The translations under genes and the position numbers were made by a program. Shown piece after piece: positions 17,896-25,616 of a stretch of 56,211 nt of DNA. The DNA lies in assembly GCA_025964625.1 (NCBI GenBank), contig JAOPYL010000313.1, forward strand, positions 1 through 56,211. Reading direction: 5' to 3'. Source of the stretch: Actinoallomurus sp. GTDB lineage: Bacteria > Actinomycetota > Actinomycetes > Streptosporangiales > Streptosporangiaceae. Numbering within the stretch: position 1 is the first letter of the stretch; each line of letters starts with the position of its first letter. Below the pieces are notes generated by a model, which saw only the letters and a program-made list of their open reading frames with translations, was not told the DNA's origin and did no database searches.

Positions 17896-19422
17896 GTGTT
17901 GACCACCGAAGCCGGCGAGTTGCGTGACCTGCCCACCCTCACGCCGGGCCCGGCGGAGCTGGCCGATCTCGAGCTCCTGCTGAACGGCGCCTTCCATCCA
18001 CTCACCGGCTTCCTCGGCGCGGTCGACTCCGCGACCGTGGCGGCGGCCGGGCGGCTGGTGGACGGCACGCCCTGGCCCGCGCAGGTGACACTCACCGTGC
18101 CGGACGACCTCGTCAAGGAGGAGCGGCTCGTCCTGGTCGATCCGGAGGGTGTGCCGCTGGCCGTCCTTCAGGTCACCGAGACCTGGAAGGATCCAGCGCC
18201 CCCCGACGGCTTCGGCGACACCGACCCGCTGCGCCCCTCGTCGGCGCCCGGGTGGCGGATGGCCGGCACGGTCACGGCGCTGCGGACGCCCGAGCACGGC
18301 CCGTTCCGCGGGCTCCGCCGGCACCCGCAGGACGTAGGCGCCGAGCTCGCGGGCGTGACGACGCTCGCGATCGCCACCCGCACGCCGCTGCACCGGCGGC
18401 ACCTCGGGCAGCTTCGCCAGCTCTCCGAGAAGCTCGCCGCACGGGTCCTGGTCCTGCCGCTACTGGGCGACGGCGACGCCGACGCCGACGCGCTGGTACG
18501 CGCGCTGCTGACCGTACGCCGGGAGCTTCCGCCGGACACCCTCATCGTGCCGGTCCCGCTGGCCGAGCGGCCGGGCCGCGACCTGCTGCTCAGCGCGCAC
18601 GTCGCCGCGGCGTACGGCGCCACTCACCTGTTCGCGGCGGAGTTCACCGAGGCCGACGCCGAAATCGCGCCCCTGCGACTCGTCGCGCCGGAGCCGTGGG
18701 CGTACGACGAGAGCGTCGAGGTCTGGCGGCCCACCGCGAAGATCGACCCCGAGCATGTGCGCCCGGAGCCCACCGAGGCCGAGCTGGCCCGGCTGCTGGC
18801 CCACGGCGAGGAGATCCCCCAGTGGTTCACACCGCGCGCGGTGGCGGAGGAGCTGCGCCGGGCCAACCCGCCGCGGCACGAACGCGGCATCACGGTCTTC
18901 TTCACCGGGCTGTCCGGCTCGGGCAAGTCGACCATCGCGCGCGGGCTGGCGGACCTCCTCGTCGAGCGCGGCGGCCGGAAGGTCACGCTCCTCGACGGCG
19001 ACGTCGTACGGCGGCTGCTGTCGGCCGGCCTGACGTTCTCCCGTGACGACCGCGATCTCAACATCCGCCGGATCGGATACGTCGCCGCCGAGATCACCCG
19101 GCACGGCGGCGTGGCGATCTGCGCGCCCATCGCCCCCTACGCGCGGACCCGCGCGGAGGTCCGCCGCATGGTGGACGCCGCCGGCGACTTCGTGCTCGTC
19201 CACGTGGCCACGCCCCTGGAGGAGTGCGAGCGCCGGGACCGCAAGGGGCTGTACGCGAAGGCACGCGCCGGCCTCATCCCCGAGTTCACCGGCATCTCCG
19301 ATCCGTACGAGGTGCCCGAGGACGCGGAGCTGGTCCTGGACACCTCCGAGCTGAGCCCCGACGAGGCGGTCGCGCGGGTATTCGGACTGCTGGTCGCCGG
19401 CGGCTGGGTGCGCACCGAATAG
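17896..19422 (+). CDS. cysC: APS kinase with an N-terminal ATP-sulfurylase-like domain
   Basis: The fusion has 508 residues. The C-terminal APS kinase is complete: Walker A FTGLSGSGKST (336-346), LDGDVVRRLLS, FSRDDRDLNIRRIGYVA, and RKGLYAKARAG. It would phosphorylate APS to PAPS. The N-terminal part has the PUA-like and sulfurylase folds (LLNGAFHPLTGFLG, FRGLRRHPQDVGAEL). But the active-site QxRN signature reads ATRT (160-163), and the GRDHAG loop expected after GATH (241-244) reads LFAAEFTE. HRRH (166-169) is retained. The sulfurylase half is therefore probably not catalytic. I chose GTG 17896, with GGAG just upstream; TTG 17899 is an alternative with better spacing. CysD/CysN elsewhere in the window can supply APS. 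Confidence 0.9.
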   Translation: MLTTEAGELRDLPTLTPGPAELADLELLLNGAFHPLTGFLGAVDSATVAAAGRLVDGTPWPAQVTLTVPDDLVKEERLVLVDPEGVPLAVLQVTETWKDPAPPDGFGDTDPLRPSSAPGWRMAGTVTALRTPEHGPFRGLRRHPQDVGAELAGVTTLAIATRTPLHRRHLGQLRQLSEKLAARVLVLPLLGDGDADADALVRALLTVRRELPPDTLIVPVPLAERPGRDLLLSAHVAAAYGATHLFAAEFTEADAEIAPLRLVAPEPWAYDESVEVWRPTAKIDPEHVRPEPTEAELARLLAHGEEIPQWFTPRAVAEELRRANPPRHERGITVFFTGLSGSGKSTIARGLADLLVERGGRKVTLLDGDVVRRLLSAGLTFSRDDRDLNIRRIGYVAAEITRHGGVAICAPIAPYARTRAEVRRMVDAAGDFVLVHVATPLEECERRDRKGLYAKARAGLIPEFTGISDPYEVPEDAELVLDTSELSPDEAVARVFGLLVAGGWVRTE

Positions 19423-19462
19423 GCCCTGCTCTTGCGCTCTTCGCGGTGGCGCATACCCTGAG

Positions 19463-19494
19463 TGTCCTACTTAGCCTATTTCTTCGGTAGGACA
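19463..19494 (+). promoter_or_regulatory. Perfect 8-bp inverted repeat before the tauE-like gene
   Basis: TGTCCTAC (19463-19470) and GTAGGACA (19487-19494) are perfect inverted arms around a 16-bp AT-rich spacer. The right arm contains AGGA, the only plausible ribosome-binding site, 8 bases before the ATG at 19500. The element could be an operator over the promoter or an RNA hairpin that hides the ribosome-binding site. Part of the left side (CTACTTAG) resembles the region before the ssuA-like gene. Confidence 0.5.
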
Positions 19495-19499
19495 TACGC

Positions 19500-20543
19500 A
19501 TGCACTTTGATTACGTGATGTCAGTGGGGGCGTTCCTGGTCGCGGTCGTCGTCGGCCTGACCGGCATGGGCGGCGGCGCCCTGATGACCCCGATGCTCAC
19601 CGTCTTCTTCGGGGTCCCCCCGCTCACGGCCGTCTCGAGCGACCTGGTCGCCGCTGCCGTGATGAAGCCGGTGGGCAGCTTCGTGCACCTCCGGCGTGGC
19701 ACGGTCAATCTGCGGCTCGTCGGCTGGCTGTGCGCGGGCTCGGTGCCCGCCGCCTTCTGCGGGGTCCTGGCCGCCCGGGCACTGGGCCACGGCGAGCGGG
19801 TCCAGGACGTCATCGGCAAGGCCATGGGAGTGGCCCTGCTCATCGCGGCGGCCGGCCTCGCCGTGCGCGGCTATCTGGCGATGGTCGACCGGGCATCGCA
19901 ACGCGGGGAGCGGCGCACCGCCGCCCCTGGCGCACCCGCCGCGGAGAAGCCGGCAGCCGTTTCCGTTCGCCCCATCCCGACACTCCTGGTCGGCATGGTG
20001 GGGGGTCTGCTCGTCGGGATGACCTCGGTCGGCTCCGGCTCCCTGATCATCGTCGCGCTGCTCGCACTGTACCCCTCGCTGAAGGCCAACCAGCTCGTCG
20101 GCACGGACCTGTTGCAGGCGGTGCCGCTGGTCTGGTCGGCGGCGTTCGGCCACATCCTGTTCGGGGACTTCAAGCTCGAGGTCACCGCCGCACTGCTGGT
20201 CGGCTCCATCCCTGGCGTCTACCTCGGCTCCCTCATCTCCTCACGCGCACCGGGCGGGCTGGTCCGGCGGGCGCTGGCGTTCGTTCTGCTGGCCTCCGCT
20301 CTGAAGATGTTCGGCGTCGGCACCACCGCGATGGTGTGGACCCTGCTCGCCGTGGCGGTCGCCGCCACGGCGGTGTGGATGCTCCTCCGCAGGCGGCACG
20401 GCCTGCACCCCCTCGCCTTCCTCCACCATGACGCGCCCTCCGGCGTCTCCGGCCCGCAGGACCGCGGCTCCCCCGCGCCCGCTGACATCGACACGGAGCT
20501 CTCGAACGCCGGCAGGGCCCGCCGCCGTCCCCCGGCCGCGTAG
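19500..20543 (+). CDS. TauE/SafE family sulfite/anion exporter
   Basis: This 347-residue polytopic membrane protein has about eight transmembrane helices in two related halves. The repeat signatures are VVVGLTGMGGGALMTPML with TAVSSDLVAAAVMKPVGSF in the first half, and GGLLVGMTSVGSGSLII with QLVGTDLLQAVPLV in the second. TauE/SafE proteins export sulfite, sulfoacetate or related organic anions. A hydrophilic linker of about 35 residues joins the halves. The position behind the APS kinase fusion supports a sulfur anion as substrate. A Pro-rich cytoplasmic tail closes the protein. Expression may be controlled by the inverted repeat touching its start. Confidence 0.88.
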   Translation: MHFDYVMSVGAFLVAVVVGLTGMGGGALMTPMLTVFFGVPPLTAVSSDLVAAAVMKPVGSFVHLRRGTVNLRLVGWLCAGSVPAAFCGVLAARALGHGERVQDVIGKAMGVALLIAAAGLAVRGYLAMVDRASQRGERRTAAPGAPAAEKPAAVSVRPIPTLLVGMVGGLLVGMTSVGSGSLIIVALLALYPSLKANQLVGTDLLQAVPLVWSAAFGHILFGDFKLEVTAALLVGSIPGVYLGSLISSRAPGGLVRRALAFVLLASALKMFGVGTTAMVWTLLAVAVAATAVWMLLRRRHGLHPLAFLHHDAPSGVSGPQDRGSPAPADIDTELSNAGRARRRPPAA

Positions 20544-20548
20544 TCATC

Positions 20549-20564
20549 CCGGGCGTGCGCCCGG
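20549..20564 (+). terminator. Short GC hairpin after the tauE-like gene
   Basis: CCGGGC (20549-20554), loop GTGC, GCCCGG (20559-20564) form a 6-bp stem that starts 5 bases after the stop codon at 20541-20543. There is no T-run. It is a plausible but weak terminator. Confidence 0.35.
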
Positions 20565-20629
20565 TCGAGTCGTGACCCACTCGAGGCGATCAGCCGACTA
20601 CGAGACCGGCATCGTGCCAAGCTGACGTC

Positions 20630-21487
20630 GTGATCGTAGGGGTCCTCATCGGAGTGCTCTGCGTCGCCGTGATTCTGGCCATCGGCGGCGTGGCCGTCGC
20701 CCGTCCGGGACTACTGCCCGACCCGGCGGCCTGGGTGAGTTCGCGGCGGTGGCTCGGCCTGGACCGGCTTCGGCTCGCCCGTACCCAGCTCGCCGAGTCA
20801 CTCGGATCGCTCGGCGCGTTCGTCATGCTGCTCGGCGGCGGCGTGCTGGTGGTAACGGCTGTCGGCGTCGTCTTCGGGTTCGGCGTCGCGACGCTGGAGC
20901 ACCCGGTGGACTGGTGGGCGTTCCACCTCGCCGACCGGCTGCGCGGCCGCGGCTGGGCACAGCTCATGGACATCGTCACGCGGATGGGCGACCTTCCTGA
21001 GACGCGCACCATCGGCGTGCTCTTCGCCGTGCTGCTGGCCTTCGCGGCCCGGCCGCGCCGGTGGTCACCTGCCGCCCTCATCCTCGGCGTCATCGTCGTG
21101 GAGAAATACCAGCAGTCGCTGCTCGCCACCATCGTCGGCCGCGGGCACCCGCCGACGACACTGGGCACCTACCCGTCGGGGGGTTGCGCCCGCCTGATCA
21201 GCATCTACGGCATCATCCTCTTCCTGGCCCTGGAGCTCACGCGCGCCGGCCGCCGTACCCGTGCCGTGGCGTGGACGCTTCTGTGGGCCGCGGCCTTCGC
21301 CGAGGGCTACAGCCGGTGGTACCTCAACAAGCACTGGCTCACCGACGTGCTCGGCGGCTGGTTCTACGGCGGGGCGCTGCTCGCGGTGGCCGTGTTCGCC
21401 GGCCGTGCTCTGACGGACCGGAACCCACATACCGCCATGCGATCCGAAGCGGGCAGCGAATTGACCCAATCGATTTCCCGTATTTGA
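20630..21487 (+). CDS. PAP2-superfamily membrane phosphatase
   Basis: This 285-residue membrane protein has about six helices and the three phosphatase motifs in altered form: EKYQQSLLATIVGRGHPP (motif 1, Lys and Arg kept), YPSGG at 181-185 (motif 2, usually PSGH), and SRWYLNKHWLTDVLGG (motif 3, Arg, His and Asp kept). PAP2 enzymes dephosphorylate lipid phosphates such as phosphatidate or undecaprenyl pyrophosphate at the outer membrane face. Its place just before the exopolysaccharide block would fit recycling of the lipid carrier. The histidine of PSGH is replaced by Gly, so activity is uncertain. The start is GTG 20630; no strong ribosome-binding site is visible. Confidence 0.8.
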   Translation: MIVGVLIGVLCVAVILAIGGVAVARPGLLPDPAAWVSSRRWLGLDRLRLARTQLAESLGSLGAFVMLLGGGVLVVTAVGVVFGFGVATLEHPVDWWAFHLADRLRGRGWAQLMDIVTRMGDLPETRTIGVLFAVLLAFAARPRRWSPAALILGVIVVEKYQQSLLATIVGRGHPPTTLGTYPSGGCARLISIYGIILFLALELTRAGRRTRAVAWTLLWAAAFAEGYSRWYLNKHWLTDVLGGWFYGGALLAVAVFAGRALTDRNPHTAMRSEAGSELTQSISRI

Positions 21488-21593
21488 GACGACATCACGC
21501 GCGGAGTGCAACGATGCGTTCTCGATCCATGTCGTCGCCTCAGGCGGGTGATGGACAAGCTCGGTTCACGGGGTAAGAAATGGGAGCAAAGTT

Positions 21594-22868
21594 ATGCGCC
21601 GACGCGTGCTCAGTGTCGCGGCAGCCGCTGCGGCCGCCGTCGCCGGGGGGGCCACCATACCCGCGGCCGACGCCGACATCCAGCAGAACGCAATTGTTTC
21701 TGAAAACCCGGTCGACTGGACCCCGCACGTCCTTGACGGCACGGTGCGCGCGATCGCCGTCGTCGGCAAAAAGGTTGTCGTCGCCGGAAATTTCGACCAG
21801 GTCAAGGAGGCGGGCGCCAACAAGCCGACGATCTCCCGCCACAACATCTTCTCCTTCGACCTCGGCACCGGGAAGATCGACACCAAGTTCGTCCCCAAGG
21901 TCGACGGCACGGTGTACGCCCTGCAGCCGGGCGACGCGAGCAGCGTGTACGCCGGCGGCTCGTTCACCCAGACCAACGGGGCCACGCTCGGCTCGCTGAC
22001 ACGGCTGAGCGTCGCCGACGGCACTGCCGTGAAGGCCTTTGACGCGCGCATCGGCCACGGGCCGGTCTTCGCGATGATCCGGCGCGGCAGCCGCGTCTAC
22101 ATCGGCGGTGAGTTCACCACGATCGCCGGTAAGGCACACTCTCCGCTCGCCCGGGTGGACGCCACCACGGGCGCCGCCGACTCGGGTCTGGACCTCTCGG
22201 TCACCGACCCGCGGCAGGGCGCGCTCAAGGTCTTCAAGATGGCGGTCGACCCGGCCGACTCGCGACTGGTCATCGACGGCACGTTCACCAAGGTCGCCGG
22301 TCAGCGCCGCTACCAGATCGCGATGATCGACACCGCGTCGAAGCCGGCCAGGCTCACCACCTGGGCCACCGAGCGGTACGCCACACCGTGCAACCGAGAC
22401 GCCTTCGACACCTACATGCGCGGCATCGACTTCGCCCCCGACGGGTCCTACTTCGTGGTCGTCACCACCGGCGGCCCGTTCGGGAACACCCAGCTGTGCG
22501 ACTCCGCGGCACGCTGGGAGACGAACAGGACCGGCACCGGCCAGAACCCGACCTGGGTCAACTGGACCGGCGGCGACACCCTCCTGGCCGTGTCGGTCAC
22601 CGGCGCGGCCGTCTACGTCGGCGGTCACCAGCGCTGGCAGGACAACCCGTACGGGAGTGACAGTCCCGGCCCCGGCGCCGTCTCACGGCCCGGCATCGCG
22701 GCGCTGAACCCGGTCGGCGGCAAGGCCCTGTCATGGAACCCGACCCGCACCCGCGGGCACGGCGTCGAGACCCTGGTCGCCACCCCGACCGGCCTGCTGG
22801 TCGGCAGCGACACCGACGAGCTCGGCCACGAATACCATGCCAAGCTCGGAATGTTCCCGCTTTCGTAG
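21594..22868 (+). CDS. Secreted beta-propeller protein (delta-60/DUF5122-like repeats)
   Basis: This 424-residue protein has a Sec signal peptide: MRRR, then an Ala-rich hydrophobic stretch with probable cleavage after ADA near residue 28. The mature part is a chain of about 50-60-residue repeats. These combine VRAIAVVGKKVVVAGNF, VYALQPGDASSVYAGGSF, VFAMIRRGSRVYIGGEF, and later AVYVGGHQRW, each followed by a LDxxTG-like turn. Such repeats fold into a beta-propeller. ATG 21594 has GGGAG 7 bases upstream. No catalytic residues are obvious; binding to the polysaccharide made by neighbouring genes is a guess. The upstream gap holds an 8-bp inverted repeat (21488-21495 with 21529-21536). Confidence 0.8.
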   Translation: MRRRVLSVAAAAAAAVAGGATIPAADADIQQNAIVSENPVDWTPHVLDGTVRAIAVVGKKVVVAGNFDQVKEAGANKPTISRHNIFSFDLGTGKIDTKFVPKVDGTVYALQPGDASSVYAGGSFTQTNGATLGSLTRLSVADGTAVKAFDARIGHGPVFAMIRRGSRVYIGGEFTTIAGKAHSPLARVDATTGAADSGLDLSVTDPRQGALKVFKMAVDPADSRLVIDGTFTKVAGQRRYQIAMIDTASKPARLTTWATERYATPCNRDAFDTYMRGIDFAPDGSYFVVVTTGGPFGNTQLCDSAARWETNRTGTGQNPTWVNWTGGDTLLAVSVTGAAVYVGGHQRWQDNPYGSDSPGPGAVSRPGIAALNPVGGKALSWNPTRTRGHGVETLVATPTGLLVGSDTDELGHEYHAKLGMFPLS

Positions 22869-23118
22869 CATTTTCCGCTTGAAGAGAACGACGCCGCCGG
22901 TGGTGGTGGTGGCTGGGGCAAATCGGCAACATCCGCATAATGCGGTCACCTTTCAATGCCAAATGCCCAGGAAACGTGTTCCATTCCTGAAATCGGCAGT
23001 GGTGGTTATAGTTCGCTGCCACTCAGCCGACGACCAGAATTCAACATAAGACGCCGAGTACGCCCCGACGGAAGTACCCTCTGAATTCTGCAGGCGGACA
23101 TAAGGCAGGGCGTCGAGG
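22869..23118 (+). promoter_or_regulatory. Low-GC spacer with inverted repeats ahead of the polysaccharide operon
   Basis: This 250-bp gap is clearly less GC-rich than its surroundings. It contains CCGCAT-A-ATGCGG (22933-22945). It also has CAGAATTCA (23035-23043) with its inverted partner TGAATTCTG (23082-23090), and the direct repeat ACATAAG (23044-23050 and 23098-23104). These positions suit operators or a structured leader for the first polysaccharide operon. No promoter can be assigned with confidence. Confidence 0.4.
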
Positions 23119-24483
23119 GTGGGCACTACAAGAGTCGTCCCGGCACGGGTGGCGGCACGGCCGGCGGCATGGCGGCCGCGGCCGGCGGCATGGCGGCCGC
23201 GGCCAGGCTGGCCGCTCAGCGCGATCTTCCTCGGCTTCCCCGTCTGGTGGCTGCTCGGCCTGGGCTTGCTGATCTTCCTCGTCATGACCGTGCCGATGGC
23301 CGTCTACCTGTACAGACACCGGTCCCGGTTGCTCGCTCCGCGCGGCTTCGGCGCGTGGCTGCTGTTCCTCGTCTGGGTATCGCTCGGGGCGGGCGTGCTG
23401 GTGGCGAACGCACCCGGTGCGGTGCCCGGCGGCAGCCTCGGCCGCCTGCTCCCGTACGGCTGGCGCCTCGCCTGGTACATCGCCGCGACCGTCGTCCTGC
23501 TCTACATCGCCAACCTCAGTGACGAGGAACTGCCGGCGGACCGCGTCGGACGGCTGCTCGGCTACATGTTCGTCGTCACCACTGCGGGTGGCCTGCTCGG
23601 CACGTTCGTCCCGCACCTGCAGCCGACCTCCCCGCTGGAGATGCTGCTGCGCACGCACAACCCCTTCCTGCTCGATGCCATCCATCCCAAGACGGCCGAG
23701 ATCGCGACGATCCTCGGGTACGAGCAGTCGCGTCCGATGGCGCCTTTCGCCTACGCCAACACGTGGGGCGCCGCCTACGCGTTCTTCCTGCCCTTCTTCG
23801 CCATCACCTGGCTGGTGCGCGTCGACCGCAGGCGGCGGATCCTCGGCATCCTGATCCTGCTCGCCTCCCTCTGGCCGGTCGTCTACTCCCTCGACCGGGG
23901 ACTGTGGATCGCACTCGGCGTGACAGGTTGCTTCGCCGGTCTCAAGGCCGTCGCAGAGGGCGGCGCGCGGGCGCTGCGCCTGACGATCAGCGGCATCGCT
24001 GTGGGCGCTCTCGTTTTCATGGTCTCGCCCCTGCCCGGCATGATCCAGGCGCGCCTGGAGCGTCCCCACAGCAACAACCGGCGCACCCTGCTCGCCGAGG
24101 AGACCACGCGCAGCGCGCTGACCGGCTCACCGATCGTCGGCTTCGGGACGACGCGCAAGGTGCAGGGCAACCTGACCTCGCTCGCGGGCGGTGACCGGCC
24201 CGGCTGCAAGGCCTGCGGCGCGCCCCCGCTCGGCACCCAGGGCCACCTCTGGCTGCTGCTCTTCGCGAACGGCCTGGTCGGCACCGTCGCCTTCGCCGCG
24301 TTCTTCGCCGTACGGTTCGTCTCTCACCGGCGTGAGCGCTCCGCCTATGCCGTGGCCGGGTGCTGTGTCCTGCTGGCGTTCGGACTGTTCCTCTTCGTCT
24401 ACGACCTGGTGGAGGTCCCGCTGTACACGGTGATGATCGCGGTTGCGCTGATGTGGCGTGCCCGGCGCGAGGCCCTCGCGTGA
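23119..24483 (+). CDS. Wzy/O-antigen ligase-like polysaccharide polymerase
   Basis: This 454-residue integral membrane protein has about ten to eleven helices. A large extracytoplasmic loop lies in the last third (ERPHSNNRRTLLAEETTRSALT to GAPPLGTQGHL). The segment GTQGHLWLLLFANGLVGTVAFAAFF resembles the conserved end of O-antigen ligase/polymerase proteins. It would join lipid-linked repeat units into a chain outside the membrane. The N-terminus is uncertain: the GTG at 23119 gives an Arg/Pro-rich leader encoded partly by a perfect 21-bp tandem repeat, and a GTG at 23149 is an alternative. The last codon overlaps the next gene's GTG. It opens an operon of five or six plus-strand genes. Confidence 0.75.
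   Translation: MGTTRVVPARVAARPAAWRPRPAAWRPRPGWPLSAIFLGFPVWWLLGLGLLIFLVMTVPMAVYLYRHRSRLLAPRGFGAWLLFLVWVSLGAGVLVANAPGAVPGGSLGRLLPYGWRLAWYIAATVVLLYIANLSDEELPADRVGRLLGYMFVVTTAGGLLGTFVPHLQPTSPLEMLLRTHNPFLLDAIHPKTAEIATILGYEQSRPMAPFAYANTWGAAYAFFLPFFAITWLVRVDRRRRILGILILLASLWPVVYSLDRGLWIALGVTGCFAGLKAVAEGGARALRLTISGIAVGALVFMVSPLPGMIQARLERPHSNNRRTLLAEETTRSALTGSPIVGFGTTRKVQGNLTSLAGGDRPGCKACGAPPLGTQGHLWLLLFANGLVGTVAFAAFFAVRFVSHRRERSAYAVAGCCVLLAFGLFLFVYDLVEVPLYTVMIAVALMWRARREALA
23160..23201 (+). repeat. Perfect 21-bp tandem duplication
   Basis: Two identical 21-bp units (23160-23180 and 23181-23201) lie at the 5' end of the polymerase frame and encode AAWRPRP twice. Because 21 is a multiple of three, the frame is kept. 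It is probably a slippage product. Confidence 0.9.
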
Positions 24484-25616
24484 AGGCGTGGGTGGAGGCG
24501 GTGGCCGGGCTGTGGCCCGACGCGGAGGTCGGTCCCGGCCGCGACCCGCGAGCGGTACGCGAGTTCGCCTTCCTGCCCAGCGCCGACCGGCCACGGCTGC
24601 TCCTGCCCGCCGGACTGCCCGCCGCAGCGGCGGCCGCGCTGCGCCGCTACAGCCACGACCTGGGCACGCGGCAGCGTGCGACCCGGGTGGTGGCGGCGAC
24701 GGCGGTACGTGCCGGGCTCGCCGACCGGGCGCTGCGCGACCGACTCCACGCCAGCGGCGACGGCGACGGCGAGTCGATCGAAGACCGCCTCACCGAGCTG
24801 CTGGGAAGACCGGTCGTGGTCAGCGTCAGCCTCGGCCCGGCGCGGGCCAACCGGAAGCCGATCCTGCACGCGCTCACGCCGCGAGGCGAGCCCGTGGCGT
24901 TCGTGAAGGTCGGCGACACGGCGATGGCCCGCGACCTGATCGAGGGCGAGGCGGCGGCCCTCGGGCACCTCGCCCGGCGATCCCTCCGCGCACTACGCGT
25001 TCCCGAGATCCTCCATCACGGTGACTGGCGCGGTCTCAGCCTGCTGGTCCTGTCGCCCCTGCGGACCGGCGCGCTGTCGTTCCGTCCCCGGCGCACCGCG
25101 CCGGTGGCGGCGATGCGGGAGCTGACCGGCGACACGCGCCGCGGTCCGCTCGGGGCGAGCGCGTTCTGGGCCCGCTTTCAGGACGTTCCGCTCGACGATC
25201 CCGAGCAGCGGAAGCGGCTCACCGACGCCGTCGAACGCATCGGCGTGGCGTACGGCGCGGACGAACTGGAGTTCGGCGCCTGGCACGGCGACTGGACCCC
25301 ATGGAACATGGCCTGGCACGGTGGCCGCGTCCAGCTCTGGGATTGGGAGCGGTTCGACCCGGATGTTCCCGCCGGCCTGGATCTGCTGCACTACCGGCTA
25401 CAGGCCGGTGGCGGCTACGGCACCTGGCCGGACGCCGCGCTCGTCACCCCCGCCGGTCCGTCCGGCCGGACCGCCGCGATGACGGTCGAGCTCTATCTGC
25501 TGGAGATGAGCCGTCGTTATCTCACCGCCGCGCAGGGCGCTCTGGGCGAGCCGCTGCGGCCGCAGGCGGAGAGCCTGCTCGAACTGCTGTACGCCAACGC
25601 CGGGAGGACGGCTTGA
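24480..25616 (+). CDS. APH/choline-kinase-like phosphotransferase
   Basis: This 378-residue protein has the C-terminal catalytic signature of the aminoglycoside-phosphotransferase/choline-kinase fold: WHGDWTPWNMAW near residue 268 (HGDxxxxN) and LWDWERFDPDVPAGLDLLHY near 288. A Lys in VAFVKVGDTAMARDLIEGEAAAL would bind ATP, and the Glu about 13 residues later would pair with it. The substrate is unknown; in this operon a sugar, alditol or other glycan substituent could be phosphorylated. GTG 24480 overlaps the polymerase stop (GTGA); the longer frame from 24360 would lie inside the polymerase gene. It ends overlapping the sulfotransferase start. Confidence 0.72.
   Translation: MKAWVEAVAGLWPDAEVGPGRDPRAVREFAFLPSADRPRLLLPAGLPAAAAAALRRYSHDLGTRQRATRVVAATAVRAGLADRALRDRLHASGDGDGESIEDRLTELLGRPVVVSVSLGPARANRKPILHALTPRGEPVAFVKVGDTAMARDLIEGEAAALGHLARRSLRALRVPEILHHGDWRGLSLLVLSPLRTGALSFRPRRTAPVAAMRELTGDTRRGPLGASAFWARFQDVPLDDPEQRKRLTDAVERIGVAYGADELEFGAWHGDWTPWNMAWHGGRVQLWDWERFDPDVPAGLDLLHYRLQAGGGYGTWPDAALVTPAGPSGRTAAMTVELYLLEMSRRYLTAAQGALGEPLRPQAESLLELLYANAGRTA

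Noticed and set aside
21488-21593. Riboswitch before the secreted beta-propeller gene
   Set aside because: I compared it with the c-di-AMP and c-di-GMP riboswitch patterns I know; only an 8-bp inverted repeat is visible, without conserved core motifs.
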